A DNA stretch of 28,481 nucleotides. It comes from Brevipalpus yothersi. Lineage: Eukaryota; Arthropoda; Arachnida; Trombidiformes; Tenuipalpidae. The stretch spans positions 83,133-111,613 of the forward strand of contig QZCP01000831.1 of NCBI GenBank assembly GCA_003956705.1, written 5' to 3'. The notes beneath the pieces are model-generated. The model made no database searches. It saw nothing but the letters and a program-made list of their open reading frames with translations, and was not told the origin of the DNA. The position numbers were made by a program, and so were the translations under genes. Positions 12,450 to 22,745 of the stretch are shown here, in pieces; position 1 is the first letter of the stretch; every line of letters starts with the position of its first letter.

Positions 12450-13820
12450 ACTTATTCAGTTTCTGTATTTCCATGAGTATTTCTCCGTAAATTTTGTACT
12501 ATATCACTTCATCTTCCCATGATGGTTCTCACCAGACTCTTTTTTGAAACATTGTTGCAAAAATGTGCCCATAAGAGGTACACGATAAGAGCAACAATTG
12601 ATGCTGATTGATGAGCTCAAATGAAAAGCTTGGCGAATTGGTGGGGATATGTAAGCTTATATGATGCCCTCATCTCTATCTTTTTTCTCATCTTCTTGCT
12701 CACCATGTAGCATCAATTCATCACGTCCGTATCGTCATCAATCTGAGCCCAGAAGTATTCAAAGGGTTAAATGAAAAGGGTTAAAAGCTGGTCTGGGAAA
12801 AAAAGAGAGAGAGAAAAGAGACGGAGAAAGTTATAATGTTGATGGGTGAGCAAGTATCGAGGGATCAGTCATTTATTTTCTTTTACATGTATATATATAC
12901 ATATACATTTATATATATATTTTTTTTTATCCAATTGCATCGGAATTAGCGAAGAAAACGTTATCTTTAGAAACCATACACGTGTATTTTCCGATACGCT
13001 GGTCATCTGTTTATTATGGAAGGCTAGATTTTTGGAAGAGAATTCTATGCAAGGTTGAAAAACCATGGGGAATCTTCCGAATGGAAAGTAAGCGAGTGTA
13101 AAAGAAAGATTTAATGATAAACATTGAAGATGAAAAAGTGAAAAAAGAAAAGAAAACTTACATCTCAACTCCTCCTTAAGTGTCAGATTAATGAACATCA
13201 CTGACAATAGAGAGAGAGATTCGAATGTAATGCATGTTGTGTTTATGCAAAATATTTCTCTTTCTTTTTACATCTTTGTATTAAAAGTATAACTTTGTAT
13301 CATATTTTCTCTTCTACAGCCCCTGAAAGCTGGACCTTTATGAAAGGAATTCGAAGCCACTTTTTCAAATTCTCATCAAACGTGATCAATTCCCACGTAT
13401 CAAAAGCCCATCTTTGGACCTACATTAAGCCAAAACAGTATGATAGGCATCATGATCCTCGCTATTTGAATGCCACTATCGTTGTTTACGAAGTTCGTCG
13501 ATCTCGAACTCGGGATTCACCGACACTATTGAGCGTAAGTTAACTTATCATGTGTAACTAATTCTAATCAAAACATTCATCGCTATATTCTTTCAAGGTA
13601 GAAAACATTTAATTCATAAATGACAAGTTTTTGTTCTCTCTTTCTCACTATTTTTTTCAATTTGAGTATCATAAATTCCCTTCTTATGACGTTATCCTAT
13701 GTGGGTCAATCACCGATCATAGCTGACATTGCCTATGTATTTCATCATTTTTCTTTATTCTTCCCAACAAGAAAAGAATGAATGGATATTCTCAGCTTAA
13801 GGGAATCTCTCTCTCTCTCT

Positions 13821-13859
<39 letters not shown>

Positions 13860-14793
13860 TCCTTTCTCTGATTTTTTTGAAATTTTCTTTCTCAGGCACT
13901 TACCCTTTTTTCATGGTCTGTCCTAGAGCAATTCTAACCTCATTCTATCTCCAATTTTTTCCTGAAATTAGTGCCAAAATGAGCTAAGAAACTTTAAAAC
14001 ATCACCACACTCATTATTATTATCACATTTAGTTTTATGTGAAGCTGTTTATTTTCTATCATTAATCGGCTGCCTGACACTTACTCCTTCAAAAAACCTA
14101 TCTCACTTAATCAATCCACTCATCTAATTCTCTCTCTCTCTCTCTCTCTCCATGTGTCCTCCCCTCAGGTAAGGTCGGAAAAGAAAATGATAGACGCTGA
14201 AAAGGGAAGCTGGGTTATCATGGACATCCGCAAGGCGGTATACGATTGGTTTCGAAATTCTGGGCATGATTTTAGCCTGGTTATTCATTCATATGACACC
14301 AGAGGAAGAGAATTGCACGTCCTTGGCCCATATGATCAAGATGATGAATCTCAGGTAAATAAAAACAAGAAAAATATACCTAAAGGAGCTTGAAACAATA
14401 TTATTTCTTCAGTTGATCATTATTCTCATCCAGCTAAATTTGCTACTCCAATCCATTCCATTCATATCATATTTGTCACATGTGTACGCAAATCGCCACT
14501 AGCATTCACAGTCCACTGTCGTTTATTCTGCAAGATTTATGGGATTCAGGATTTATCCTTCAATCTTCACTTGTGTGCACACTGTCCTCCCACAAATCCA
14601 CCCGACAGTACGGGTAGATAGAGAAATACCTGGACTTGAAGAGTAGATTCTTGCTTAAAATAATAATAATCCAAACCGATCAGTAAAGAAAGTAGTTAGC
14701 GTAGCTAACTGATGATGGTGGAAATCAACCCTTTCTTTATCAAACTCTTGGCTCAGGGCAATGAGAAAAGATTCTCACTTCGACATTGACAAG

Positions 14794-14860
<67 letters not shown>

Positions 14861-15794
14861 ACCAAGAGCAAAATAGCATGAATATAAGTGATAGTATAGC
14901 AAGAAAGAGAAAGAAAGAAAGAGAAGAGAGAGAGAGAGAGAGATGATAGTGGAGCCCAGTAGTGAGATGATTTGATCCATCCACTTGGCATCATTTTGAT
15001 CAACATAACATGGTGAGAAAGCATTTTCTTGTGACTAGCTATTTCTTCATATTGAAAACTGCTTAACATTGGCAGGCTAGTCAAGGAATTTAACTTTCCA
15101 ATTCCCTTGAATTGGACACTGGACGATGCTGGTTGTGGGCATGTGTGTGTATATCTGTGTGTGTGTTCATGCCTATGTATCAAGCCGGTTACTGCATTTT
15201 TGCACCAATTTCAAGGTTTTTACAGGCTGTGAAAACAATTTTTCTACTCTCTATAAATGTATAATTTAGTCAAAAGAAAAAAAAGCTCCTTTTTCTTTGG
15301 AGCAAGCTAATGAAAATTTTTTCACATATCATATCATATAACTTATTTATCGTCTTCTCATTCTATCAAAACATCATCAATTTTCTTTCTCTCTCTCTAT
15401 CTCCATTAAACAGAATTCATTTGTCGAATTATCTCTGAAAACCAAAAGATCTCACCGGAATCGTCGTGAAATTGGCCTACGATGTGAAGAAGGATCCAAG
15501 GAGGCCAATTGTTGCTTACATCCCTTGACTGTTGATTTCACCCAATTCGGTTGGGATTGGATTATTGCACCCAAGCGATATGAGGCCAATTTTTGCAGTG
15601 GTGAATGTCCATTCATGTATATGACGGAAACCAATCATGCAACCCTTGTTCAACAAGCATCGCCCGTGTCCTCTGGGCCATGTTGCTCACCTCGTAAGAT
15701 GAGCTCCATGTCAATTCTATATAATGATGGTAATAATCAGATAATTTATGGAACTTTGAAAGGTATGAAAGCAGAACGATGTGGATGCTCTTGA
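6437..15794 (+). CDS. myo: Myoglianin, GDF8/GDF11-class TGF-beta ligand (4 exons, 606 aa)
   Basis: Secreted growth-factor precursor, the arthropod counterpart of vertebrate myostatin and GDF11, expected to signal through activin-type receptors and Smad2. Exons join in phase: 6437-7475, 13320-13534, 14169-14354, 15414-15794. A hydrophobic segment (about residues 57-71) sits unusually far from the Met. Residues 80-240 are Ser/His/Pro-rich. The latency propeptide follows: CSSC near 244-247, an amphipathic helix ending KLGLKQAPN (268-276), then PPLRDVL and ISLAQK, all closely matching the vertebrate family. RNRR (495-498) is the furin site. The 108-residue mature domain has nine cysteines, FGWDWIIAPKRY and a C-terminal CGCS, all hallmarks of the family. 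The start is the first in-frame ATG; an upstream in-frame GTG at 6248 is not a plausible eukaryotic start. Total length is close to that of the fly protein. Identity is firm; the exact N-terminus is less so. Confidence 0.95.
7941..7992. repeat. (GA)n microsatellite in myo intron 1
   Basis: About 26 perfect GA units, preceded by GAAA-type degenerate units. Confidence 0.97.
9383..9420. repeat. (AG)n microsatellite in myo intron 1
   Basis: About 19 perfect AG units. Confidence 0.97.
9519..9538. repeat. Short (AG)n tract
   Basis: Ten AG units in a wider purine-rich stretch. Confidence 0.9.
9644..9665. repeat. (ATAC)n tetranucleotide repeat
   Basis: Four to five tandem CATA/ATAC units in myo intron 1. 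Confidence 0.85.
11571..11630. repeat. (TC)n microsatellite in myo intron 1
   Basis: Thirty perfect TC units. Only about 60 bases separate it from the next TC tract at 11691. Confidence 0.97.
11691..11723. repeat. (TC)n microsatellite in myo intron 1
   Basis: About 16 perfect TC units, same orientation as the preceding tract. Confidence 0.96.
12389..12447. repeat. (TC)n microsatellite in myo intron 1
   Basis: About 29 perfect TC units. Confidence 0.97.
13320..13534 (+). CDS. myo: myo exon 2: propeptide arm region
   Basis: The acceptor CTTCTACAG and donor AGC|GTAAGT bound a 215-base exon that completes codon 347 and ends in phase 0 (residue 418). It encodes the propeptide segment with FKFS and HLWTYIKP. 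The latter matches the AQLWVYLRP strand of vertebrate GDF8/11 propeptides. Confidence 0.9.
13806..13854. repeat. CT-rich tract in myo intron 2
   Basis: CT units interrupted by two CCC runs, within the 634-base intron 2. Confidence 0.9.
14129..14150. repeat. (TC)n tract near the myo exon 3 acceptor
   Basis: About 11 TC units end 18 bases before exon 3. They may serve as part of the polypyrimidine tract. Confidence 0.85.
14169..14354 (+). CDS. myo: myo exon 3: propeptide shoulder region
   Basis: The acceptor CCCCTCAG and donor CAG|GTAAAT bound 62 codons (residues 419-480), phase 0 at both ends. The stretch SWVIMDIRKAVYDWF matches the propeptide helix of GDF8/11, which reads HWQSIDFKQVLHSWF in GDF11. 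LHVLGP near the end matches the conserved VTSLGP position. Confidence 0.9.
14796..14858. repeat. (TC)n microsatellite in myo intron 3
   Basis: About 31 perfect TC units. A purine (AG) tract follows about 65 bases later, so the two could pair as an inverted repeat. Confidence 0.97.
14925..14942. repeat. Short (AG)n tract in myo intron 3
   Basis: Nine AG units, complementary to the TC tract at 14796-14858. Confidence 0.9.
15414..15794 (+). CDS. myo: myo exon 4: furin site and mature nine-cysteine ligand
   Basis: The acceptor TTAAACAG precedes 126 codons and a TGA stop. The first 18 residues end in the basic run RSHRNRR, which fits the furin consensus R-x-R-R. Mature residues 499-606 start EIGLRC and contain CC, FCSGEC, a CC pair and RCGCS. 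That gives nine cysteines, including the extra N-terminal pair typical of the TGF-beta/activin/myostatin class. WDWII and PKRY at the finger are near-identical to vertebrate GDF11. Confidence 0.96.
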   Translation, partial: NSFVELSLKTKRSHRNRREIGLRCEEGSKEANCCLHPLTVDFTQFGWDWIIAPKRYEANFCSGECPFMYMTETNHATLVQQASPVSSGPCCSPRKMSSMSILYNDGNNQIIYGTLKGMKAERCGCS

Positions 15795-15886
15795 TGATCG
15801 AGCAAGGTGTTGTGTCACCTGTTGAATATTCATTAGGGTTAACAAAATGTGTGTGAAAAAAAAGAGTGAGTAGCAAAAGAGAAGAA

Positions 15887-15900
15887 TGATCAATTGATCA
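15887..15900. repeat. 14-bp perfect palindrome in the myo 3'UTR
   Basis: TGATCAATTGATCA reads the same on both strands and sits 7 bases before the polyadenylation signal. Confidence 0.85.
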
Positions 15901-15906
15901 ATTACA

Positions 15907-15912
15907 AATAAA
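15907..15912 (+). terminator. myo polyadenylation signal AATAAA
   Basis: A canonical AATAAA lies 113 bases after the stop codon. A T-rich stretch starts about 25 bases later (15938-15965), as expected for a downstream element. Confidence 0.75.
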
Positions 15913-16318
15913 GAAATGATTCTGGAGAAGTCTGGTCTATTTCTTTCTTTTTTTCTTTCTCTCTTTTACCCACTTTCTTGATATATGTCAATTCATTTTT
16001 TCCCCTCTCTTTTTCTGATTATATTGAATATCATGATTAATTCACCGTCGTTCAAACGAAATACGTATCAAGTGATCATGATTAATCAGTTGATTTTCAG
16101 CATCTTCACCATGATTACGGCCACCATATCTATTACAATTATTATTACTATTATTATTATTATCATTCATCTGGTGAGATTATTGGATTATTCTGTTATG
16201 AGAATAAATGATTGTAATTTTTCCATTGTCACTCATGTTTGCATACTTTAATTCAATCGGCAGTAGAAATTGAAACCATAAAATTCTTCAAGTAGTGCTT
16301 TTCCTACTAACCCGATCC

Positions 16319-16320
<2 letters not shown>

Positions 16321-16383
<63 letters not shown>

Positions 16384-16561
16384 NNNNNNNNNNNNNNNNN
16401 NNNNNNNNNNNNNNNNNNNNNNNNNNNNNNNNNNNNNNNNNNNNNNNNNNNNNNNNNNNNNNNNNNNNNNNNNNNNNNNNNNNNNNNNNNNNNNNNNNNN
16501 NNNNNNNNNNNNNNNNNNNNNNNNNNNNNNNNNNNNNNNNNNGAGAGAGAGAGAGAGAGAG
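16321..16561. repeat. (AG)n microsatellite interrupted by an assembly gap
   Basis: AG units run from 16321 to 16383, then 159 N bases, then GA units from 16543 to 16561. The true repeat length is unknown. Confidence 0.97.
16384..16542. other. Assembly gap (159 N)
   Basis: A run of N flanked on both sides by the same dinucleotide repeat, so the gap was most likely caused by the repeat. Confidence 0.99.
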
Positions 16562-17194
16562 CTCATAATTATATTTTTGACTATGCCTAAAGCCTCTCGT
16601 TACTTGATTAGTAAACAATTTAGGATTATTAACAATCATACGAAGTAAAAAAACTTCTACTATGATAAATAAAATGTCAAGATATCAACGTATGCAGCAG
16701 AACTTTTACATGACATTCATGAAAATTTTCATCAGATTGAACAACTGAGTAGCTCCTGTTATATTGGCATTTTGTCCGAAATTTTCAGTTAAAAGTCCGA
16801 TGGCCAACTCTCCGATCGTTTGTTGACCTCTCTTTTCTTTTCACTTTTTGGCCCGCTTTGAACATGATTCTTTTTCTTCCAAAAAAAGCTTTCACCTTCG
16901 TTCCCATAGTGTTATGAAGAAAAGAGCCACCAACAGAAAAAGAGAGAGAGAGAGAAATTATGTGTTGCCACTACATGCATCGCTCTCGGAAAGATGATGA
17001 ATACTCTGGATGGTCCATCCCTTGGCCTGTGTAGCGGTATTTCATATAGTTATCGACTATTCGATGTGAAAAAGAGAAAAGAAAAAGAGAAAGAATAGGA
17101 TCTTGGCCCGGGTCATATATGGACAGGTAAAGTTGGATATATATCGTGGCCATTCTTACGGCTACACGCTCCTCATGAAAAAATATAAGCCAGC

Positions 17195-17197
<3 letters not shown>

Positions 17198-17251
<54 letters not shown>
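17198..17251. repeat. (CT)n microsatellite
   Basis: About 27 CT units, intergenic. Confidence 0.97.
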
Positions 17252-17253
<2 letters not shown>

Positions 17254-17527
17254 TTATGACCAATAATAGCCCCTCACATACACACACATATTTCTCTCTC
17301 CCATTTTCTCATCTTCTTTTAATTCCTATGAGGTTTTTGTGGCTCAAGTCTTATGGAATTTCCTGAAAACATAGCCAAGAATGGGTCCTGAAACGATATA
17401 AAAAATTGACCGGTTGAAGTAGGAAAAGAGGAAGAGAATGGAAGAGAAAAGAAAGGAAAAGAAACTTGAAATCATGTTGACTATGTTAACTATTGCCCAA
17501 AAGCTCCTGTGAAAAGAGAGAGAAGAA

Positions 17528-17557
17528 GATGAAAAAGAAAAAGAAAAAGAAAAAGAA
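17528..17557. repeat. (GAAAAA)n hexanucleotide repeat
   Basis: About four tandem GAAAAA units in a purine-rich stretch. Confidence 0.85.
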
Positions 17558-18180
17558 ACGAAGCGAACACAAAGCATAATTGTCGATGAATTAAAGGCTT
17601 TGAGTTCGAAATCATTTTCTGTTACATAATGAGTTGCTTATCATTATCTAGGTGAACAGTCTATGGCTCATAAATGGAAGAGAGAGAGAGAATACAGATA
17701 GATAAAGACTGGCACTGAAAGGGAAACGAAAATTCAGTTGGGTTCGGGAATTTATGACCAATTCTTCTTCTCATCATAGATGATTGATATTGGTTCCTAA
17801 ATGTGGACTACCGGCACTTGAGCTCTGGATGGAACAGTGGCAGCATTCAACGATCTGGATCCCTAGAACAAGAAGTAAAACTTTAGCCCCAGGAAGATAA
17901 TTGGATCAGAATTGGTAAAAAACGATGAGAACTGATCCAAAGGATAGCATCAAGGAAGCTGATAAGTTAATACATGCTTTTCATCTTTTACCATCCATTC
18001 GAAAATGAGCCATAAAATTTTTTTCAGCTCAACACACACACACACAAATGTATAAACCCAGATGGATCGCTATTTGAATTGTGCACGACTTTTTTGGGCA
18101 GTTTCTAACGATACTTCATATTCCTTGGAAGAAAAAAGTGCGCCTTGTATCCGAGGGGTACAGTTACCAAAGATCCTTTC

Positions 18181-18183
<3 letters not shown>

Positions 18184-18226
<43 letters not shown>
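18184..18226. repeat. (AG)n microsatellite
   Basis: About 21 AG units; first of three purine tracts within 540 bases. Confidence 0.97.
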
Positions 18227-18229
<3 letters not shown>

Positions 18230-18382
18230 GGCAGTGAGAACGTGGATTGAGGGCATCTCAGGTGGTGCAATGAAAATTCGAGGGAGCTAGGAACGAATAT
18301 CGAGGCATAAGAAGTTGGTCCTAGATCCTAGGTTGGTCCTAAGAACTACAAGTTATGGCTGTATGAGTCCATATGTCGATGA

Positions 18383-18385
<3 letters not shown>

Positions 18386-18451
<66 letters not shown>

Positions 18452-18453
18452 CT
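18386..18453. repeat. (AG)n microsatellite
   Basis: About 33 units with one interruption near 18445. Confidence 0.96.
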
Positions 18454-18653
18454 ATGATGATGAAGAGGACCAGGAAGGAGAGGAAGAAGAGTAGTAATCA
18501 TCATCAACCAGTGACCACTGAGAGGATGTTCCTGATGGTCTGATAGGCATTCTCTTTGAGTACCTATTATTAATAAAATTTATATACAAATTATCTAAAT
18601 TATCTAAATCATTGGCCGTATACTTTGACGTTTGGGTGATATATATGGACTTT

Positions 18654-18716
<63 letters not shown>
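18654..18716. repeat. (AG)n microsatellite
   Basis: About 30 units with minor AAAG interruptions at each end. Confidence 0.96.
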
Positions 18717-18717
<1 letters not shown>

Positions 18718-21210
18718 TGCATGAAGCTGAGCAAGGCGATGCTTCACTCTAACCACTATATCAATCGGGACTACACTCTACATAATTTACGCATAAAATG
18801 AACGAAGCAAAAATTTCATTGCAAAATTATTGCCGACCAAATGGTGTAGGTATAACCATGGGCACATATAATGGTAAGATGAAAATTGAGAAAAAAACGA
18901 AGAAGAAAGAAGGAAGAGAGAGAGTAAGATGCAGCATGGGAAGAGCATAGAGAAAAACTGCATAAAAAAGAACAAGAGCACTTTTGGGCTTACTTCATAT
19001 TTTAGGCTTCTCTTCAAAATACAAATTAATCACTGTAATCCAAACGATTTTATGTTCTCGGATTGGAATATCCTATGAGTGATGAACATGCTTCGGGGAG
19101 GCATAAAGAGTTAATGTTAATCAAGAGGATTGCTGGTTGGAATACACCTTCGGATGAAGGAGAGATGGAAAGAGAGAGAGAAAGAGAGAAAGTTGAAGGA
19201 GAATGATTCAAGAGAGAGAAATTTTCCCATTCAAATCGAAAAAATATATGGAAAGGCCCATATTAAAAGAGAATATTCTCAGTATTTTACATTCGAATTG
19301 GAGCATGATGATGGTTGGTGAGAGGTTTGCTTTATTCCGCAAGAAGCCTAAAAGTCCATAGTAAAGAATAGAATTATTGCATGAGCTGAGTCCATAAGGA
19401 AGCAATCAGAGAGGAGAGAAAAATTCCCATGAGTGAACTGATCATGTCTATGGTTTTTATTTGCATACTTTTATCTGTCTCATGATTTTTTTGTGAGTTT
19501 GTGTGTGTATCATGGACTCTGGATCATGAAAAAAGAAAATCTTTTCCGCTATCTTTTTCTCCAAATTTTGCTCTTATAAAAGGGCTGAATTGTTTAGAGA
19601 GTTCATTATCATAGTTCTATGTTAATTTTGATATAATTGCGATTCAAAGATTCTTCTTACTTTAAGCATACAGAATACTCTGTCAAAATTTTGTATAATC
19701 AACCAGAAACCTTCGAACTCCTCTTTAACTTTATCAACCTTCAACGTTCTTTTGACGTGATAAATTATGTCTAAATTAGCGATTAAATAGAGTGGTGAGG
19801 AAGAAATAGTGAGTAAGAGTATCCTGAAGTCATTACGGAAGCGGAAATATTCAGCATAGATCAGTGATCTTTTAAAAAGGTAGTACAACCCTGAAAATTA
19901 TCATATAATTAGCTCATGATTTGATTTGAGCATCCAAAGAAATGTGATTATATGTTCATTACCTTTTCAATTCAGAGAAGATCTATTCTTTGCTACTTTA
20001 TTAAAGAATCAGGAGCTGCTTGAAATCTTAGAATCTTAGAATTTGAATTTTGTGGTTTCGAAATTCCTCAATTCATAAGAAAACTTCTTACTCGAATAAA
20101 AATTGACAATTTTTTCCACTTATATTCACCTCCAAAGACATCTTCAGTTCAACATTTATTGCAAATCGAAATTGATAAGACAATAAGAAGAACAAAAATT
20201 TTCTCACAGAGGTGTGAAATTGATACAATTTACATGGTGGTTAAATGCGTTTGAGGCTTGGTGGATACATCTCTCTGGTTATACTCTCGAAATTATCACC
20301 TAATCATAATCTGAGGAGAGGATACTGTCCAAACTGGTGGCTACTCAAAGCAAGAGAATCTTCTAGATTTCGAGAAATGATTAGAAAGATCAAAAATTTG
20401 CTTTCTTACTATTTGATGCTTGCAACATTCAATAGATTCTCAAACAGGAAGAGAGATCATTGAATTTGTTTTATGGTAGATTGGTCAGTTACTAACTTGT
20501 AAGAGCAAATGATCACTGTTTTTTGAACTTTTATGATGAAAACTCAAGCTCAATATCGATCTGGGAAGCCATTAGGCGGTTGATGGCGAAAGGATTAATT
20601 ACATTTGATTACTAGTTATCATATGGAGACCTTGGGTAGACTTTGAGACAAAAGAAGAGGGATAAATTGCGATTGATTTGAAATTCTGAACACTTTTTTC
20701 AAATGCTCTAGACGTGAATTAGAAGAAGAGTTAATGATTTGTGATGATAGCTTAGGACCAGACAAAGGTGGTCAATGAATGATGATGAAAAAAATCTCAA
20801 GTTCATTCATTTGAATCCATCGTGTTTTATGATATTTGAATAAGAGCCTAGTAAATCAAACACAATCCATCATCATGATCAGCCATCCCTAGTGAAGCAT
20901 CCGGGCTCCAGGAAAGTCCCCAAATTATTTGGAGAAGAAAGGGTTGAACGAATGAAAAATTGAATCGAAAAAGTTTCCCCAAAGTGTTAATGATTGCCCA
21001 ATATCATGAATCATTTTGATCATCTCAGAGTAAATTTTTACTAGAAATTTCTTCGAAATTCTCCAAATTCCATGTATCAAAGAGGAATATGAAAAAAAAA
21101 TATTCATACATTTACACATATCTTCCTTGTGATGTGGGAAAAGAAAGAGAAAAAGAGTGAAAATAGAAGATGAAGGACGTCAAACTGATCATACAATTCA
21201 CTAATACGAA

Positions 21211-21226
21211 GAGAGAGAGAGAGAGA
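21211..21226. repeat. Short (GA)n tract
   Basis: Eight GA units, intergenic. Confidence 0.9.
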
Positions 21227-21531
21227 AAAATTGTCAAATTTTGGGCAATGTGAATACAGGGCGAGAGTGGATTGTATTCATACCGGCTGGGCTGTTTAGC
21301 TGGACTGGCCAAACCCTGGATCCGATCATGTCAAAAGTTATCAGGCATGCAAAAATGTATGAATATACATATGTATAAATAAGAAAGGTCCCAAAAAGCG
21401 AGTGCGGAAACTTTGTTCAACTTTGACTACCATATTTCTCTTTTTTCATGTTTTTGTTGAAATCTTTTTCTCTCTCTCTCACGGTTTACACCGATGAATG
21501 CACGAATTATCATGCTTTCGCCTTAGCTCCG

Positions 21532-21679
21532 TGACCCCGAGAACTTGACCTCCCACGAGACTCACTCTCATATTCACAGTGCAACGACATCTCTCAGTTC
21601 AGAGGTCAAATCCATAGTTTAAACGGTTCCTTGGTCATGTTAGTCCCCCTCCCGCTGTTTTTCTTACTTTTTTGGGTCA
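21532..21679. promoter_or_regulatory. Cluster of five GGTCA/TGACC half-sites, candidate nuclear-receptor element
   Basis: TGACC occurs at 21532 and 21546 as TGACCC and TGACCT, a direct pair with an 8-base spacer. GGTCA occurs at 21604, 21633 and 21675. AGGTCA is the core half-site of many nuclear receptors, including the arthropod ecdysone receptor partners and HR-type orphan receptors. The surrounding 300 bases are visibly less AT-rich than the flanks. The cluster lies about 0.9 kb upstream of COG1. Regulatory function is inference. Confidence 0.3.
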
Positions 21680-22587
21680 GGTTGCTTAAGTAGAGTGGGG
21701 TTAGTGGAGAGAAAGAGAAAGAGAGAGAAAATATGATCGAGATTTTCTAGGGTGTAAAGCAGATGAGATATTTCTGATTTAACTCTCTTAGTAACGAATT
21801 TTCTGTGGCCAGAATATTGTATGGTGGACTCGAATTCCTAAATTTGAAGAGAAGGAAGGACATGATCACTCAGATGGAATACATCTCATAACGAGCTCCC
21901 ATCTCTAAGTAAGCTTCAACATGGAAAGATTATGGAATCAGTTCTCAGGTGTTCAACCCAATAATGTTCATTGCTCTATCAATTTCATTCGAATTTTTAG
22001 CGTTCTTTTATTATTTTTCTTGTCAAAAAAAAAACGAAGAAAAAGCCAATAAACACTTGAAAATCTTGATGAATTATCTTTCAATTCTTCCAGTAGGGAA
22101 ACAGCAATATTTCATCCTTCTAACTAATAGATATTTACACCGTTCTAATTAGTTTTAAATGCATCAAAATTGATGGAAAATTCGATTTTTTCTTCTCTTC
22201 ATTTTAATCAACTTTTTAAACTTTGATCAAAGTTCAAAATTTTGCGCTCAAATGCAACTAATGCCATCTATCGTTCTAATAAGAATCCAATTTTTTTTAA
22301 CATGTTTCAATCGTTTAAATGATCGATGTCAACAATCATTTTTGACCGGCTGTTTTGGCTGATTAGTGACGATGGCATGAGTTTGTTTAATTGCTGGATT
22401 GATTTGATTAAGATGATTGAATGTTTAACTATGTTCGAAAACTTTGGTGGAGATGCTCATTTAACGTGTCACATTGTGATGGGAAAGTTTTGTAGTTGAT
22501 GACAATTGTGTGTGAATGTTGTTTTGTCGGCTTACGGTGAATGTGTGTAAACATTGTGGAACAGTTTGAAGAAGAAACAGTAACATA

Positions 22588-22745
22588 ATGAGAAGAGAAT
22601 CAGTTCGAGGTGATAAAATGGATCAACAGTATGGAAATGTTGAATTACTTTTCGAAACAAGGCCGGTCTCTGAGATTGAGGAGATTGTCAAAAAATTGGA
22701 AAAAGAGATCGAAATGAAGAGGAGTGATTTGCGTCAAGTTGTCGG
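22588..22745 (+). CDS. COG1: COG1 exon 1
   Basis: Starts at the first ATG of the open stretch and ends GTCGG|GTATGT with two bases of a glycine codon. Intron 1 is 73 bases (22746-22818). The splice is fixed by the conserved VGE(K/R)Y(K/R)DL motif, which is restored only with the acceptor at CCACAG (22818). Confidence 0.9.

Larger units (their letters stand above)
7476..13319 (+). other. myo: myo intron 1 (5.8 kb), microsatellite-rich
   Basis: The intron begins GTAAGT and ends CTTCTACAG. It contains GA or CT tracts at 7941-7992, 9383-9420, 9519-9538, 11571-11630, 11691-11723 and 12389-12447, plus an ATAC tetranucleotide run near 9647-9664. No nested gene could be supported on either strand; open frames of 60 to 110 codons here are short and of biased composition. 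Confidence 0.85.
15966..22587. other. Large intergenic region with no supportable gene
   Basis: About 6.6 kb of AT-rich DNA between myo and COG1. Open frames up to 90 codons exist (for example 19622-19888 minus, 20245-20463 plus) but show no recognisable domain or convincing splice context. The region holds GA/CT tracts, an assembly gap and a cluster of nuclear-receptor-like half-sites. No tRNA or transposon was recognised. Confidence 0.5.

Noticed and set aside
16288..16648. Open frames of Ser-Leu or Arg-Glu repeats on both strands (also at 1494, 11405-11795, 14740-14980, 18070-18290)
   Set aside because: They are direct translations of GA/CT dinucleotide tracts, here even crossing the N gap. 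They have no non-repeat protein content.
19622..20463. Open frames at 19622-19888 (minus) and 20245-20463 (plus)
   Set aside because: Under 90 codons, biased to AT-rich codons, with no domain, splice or poly(A) context.
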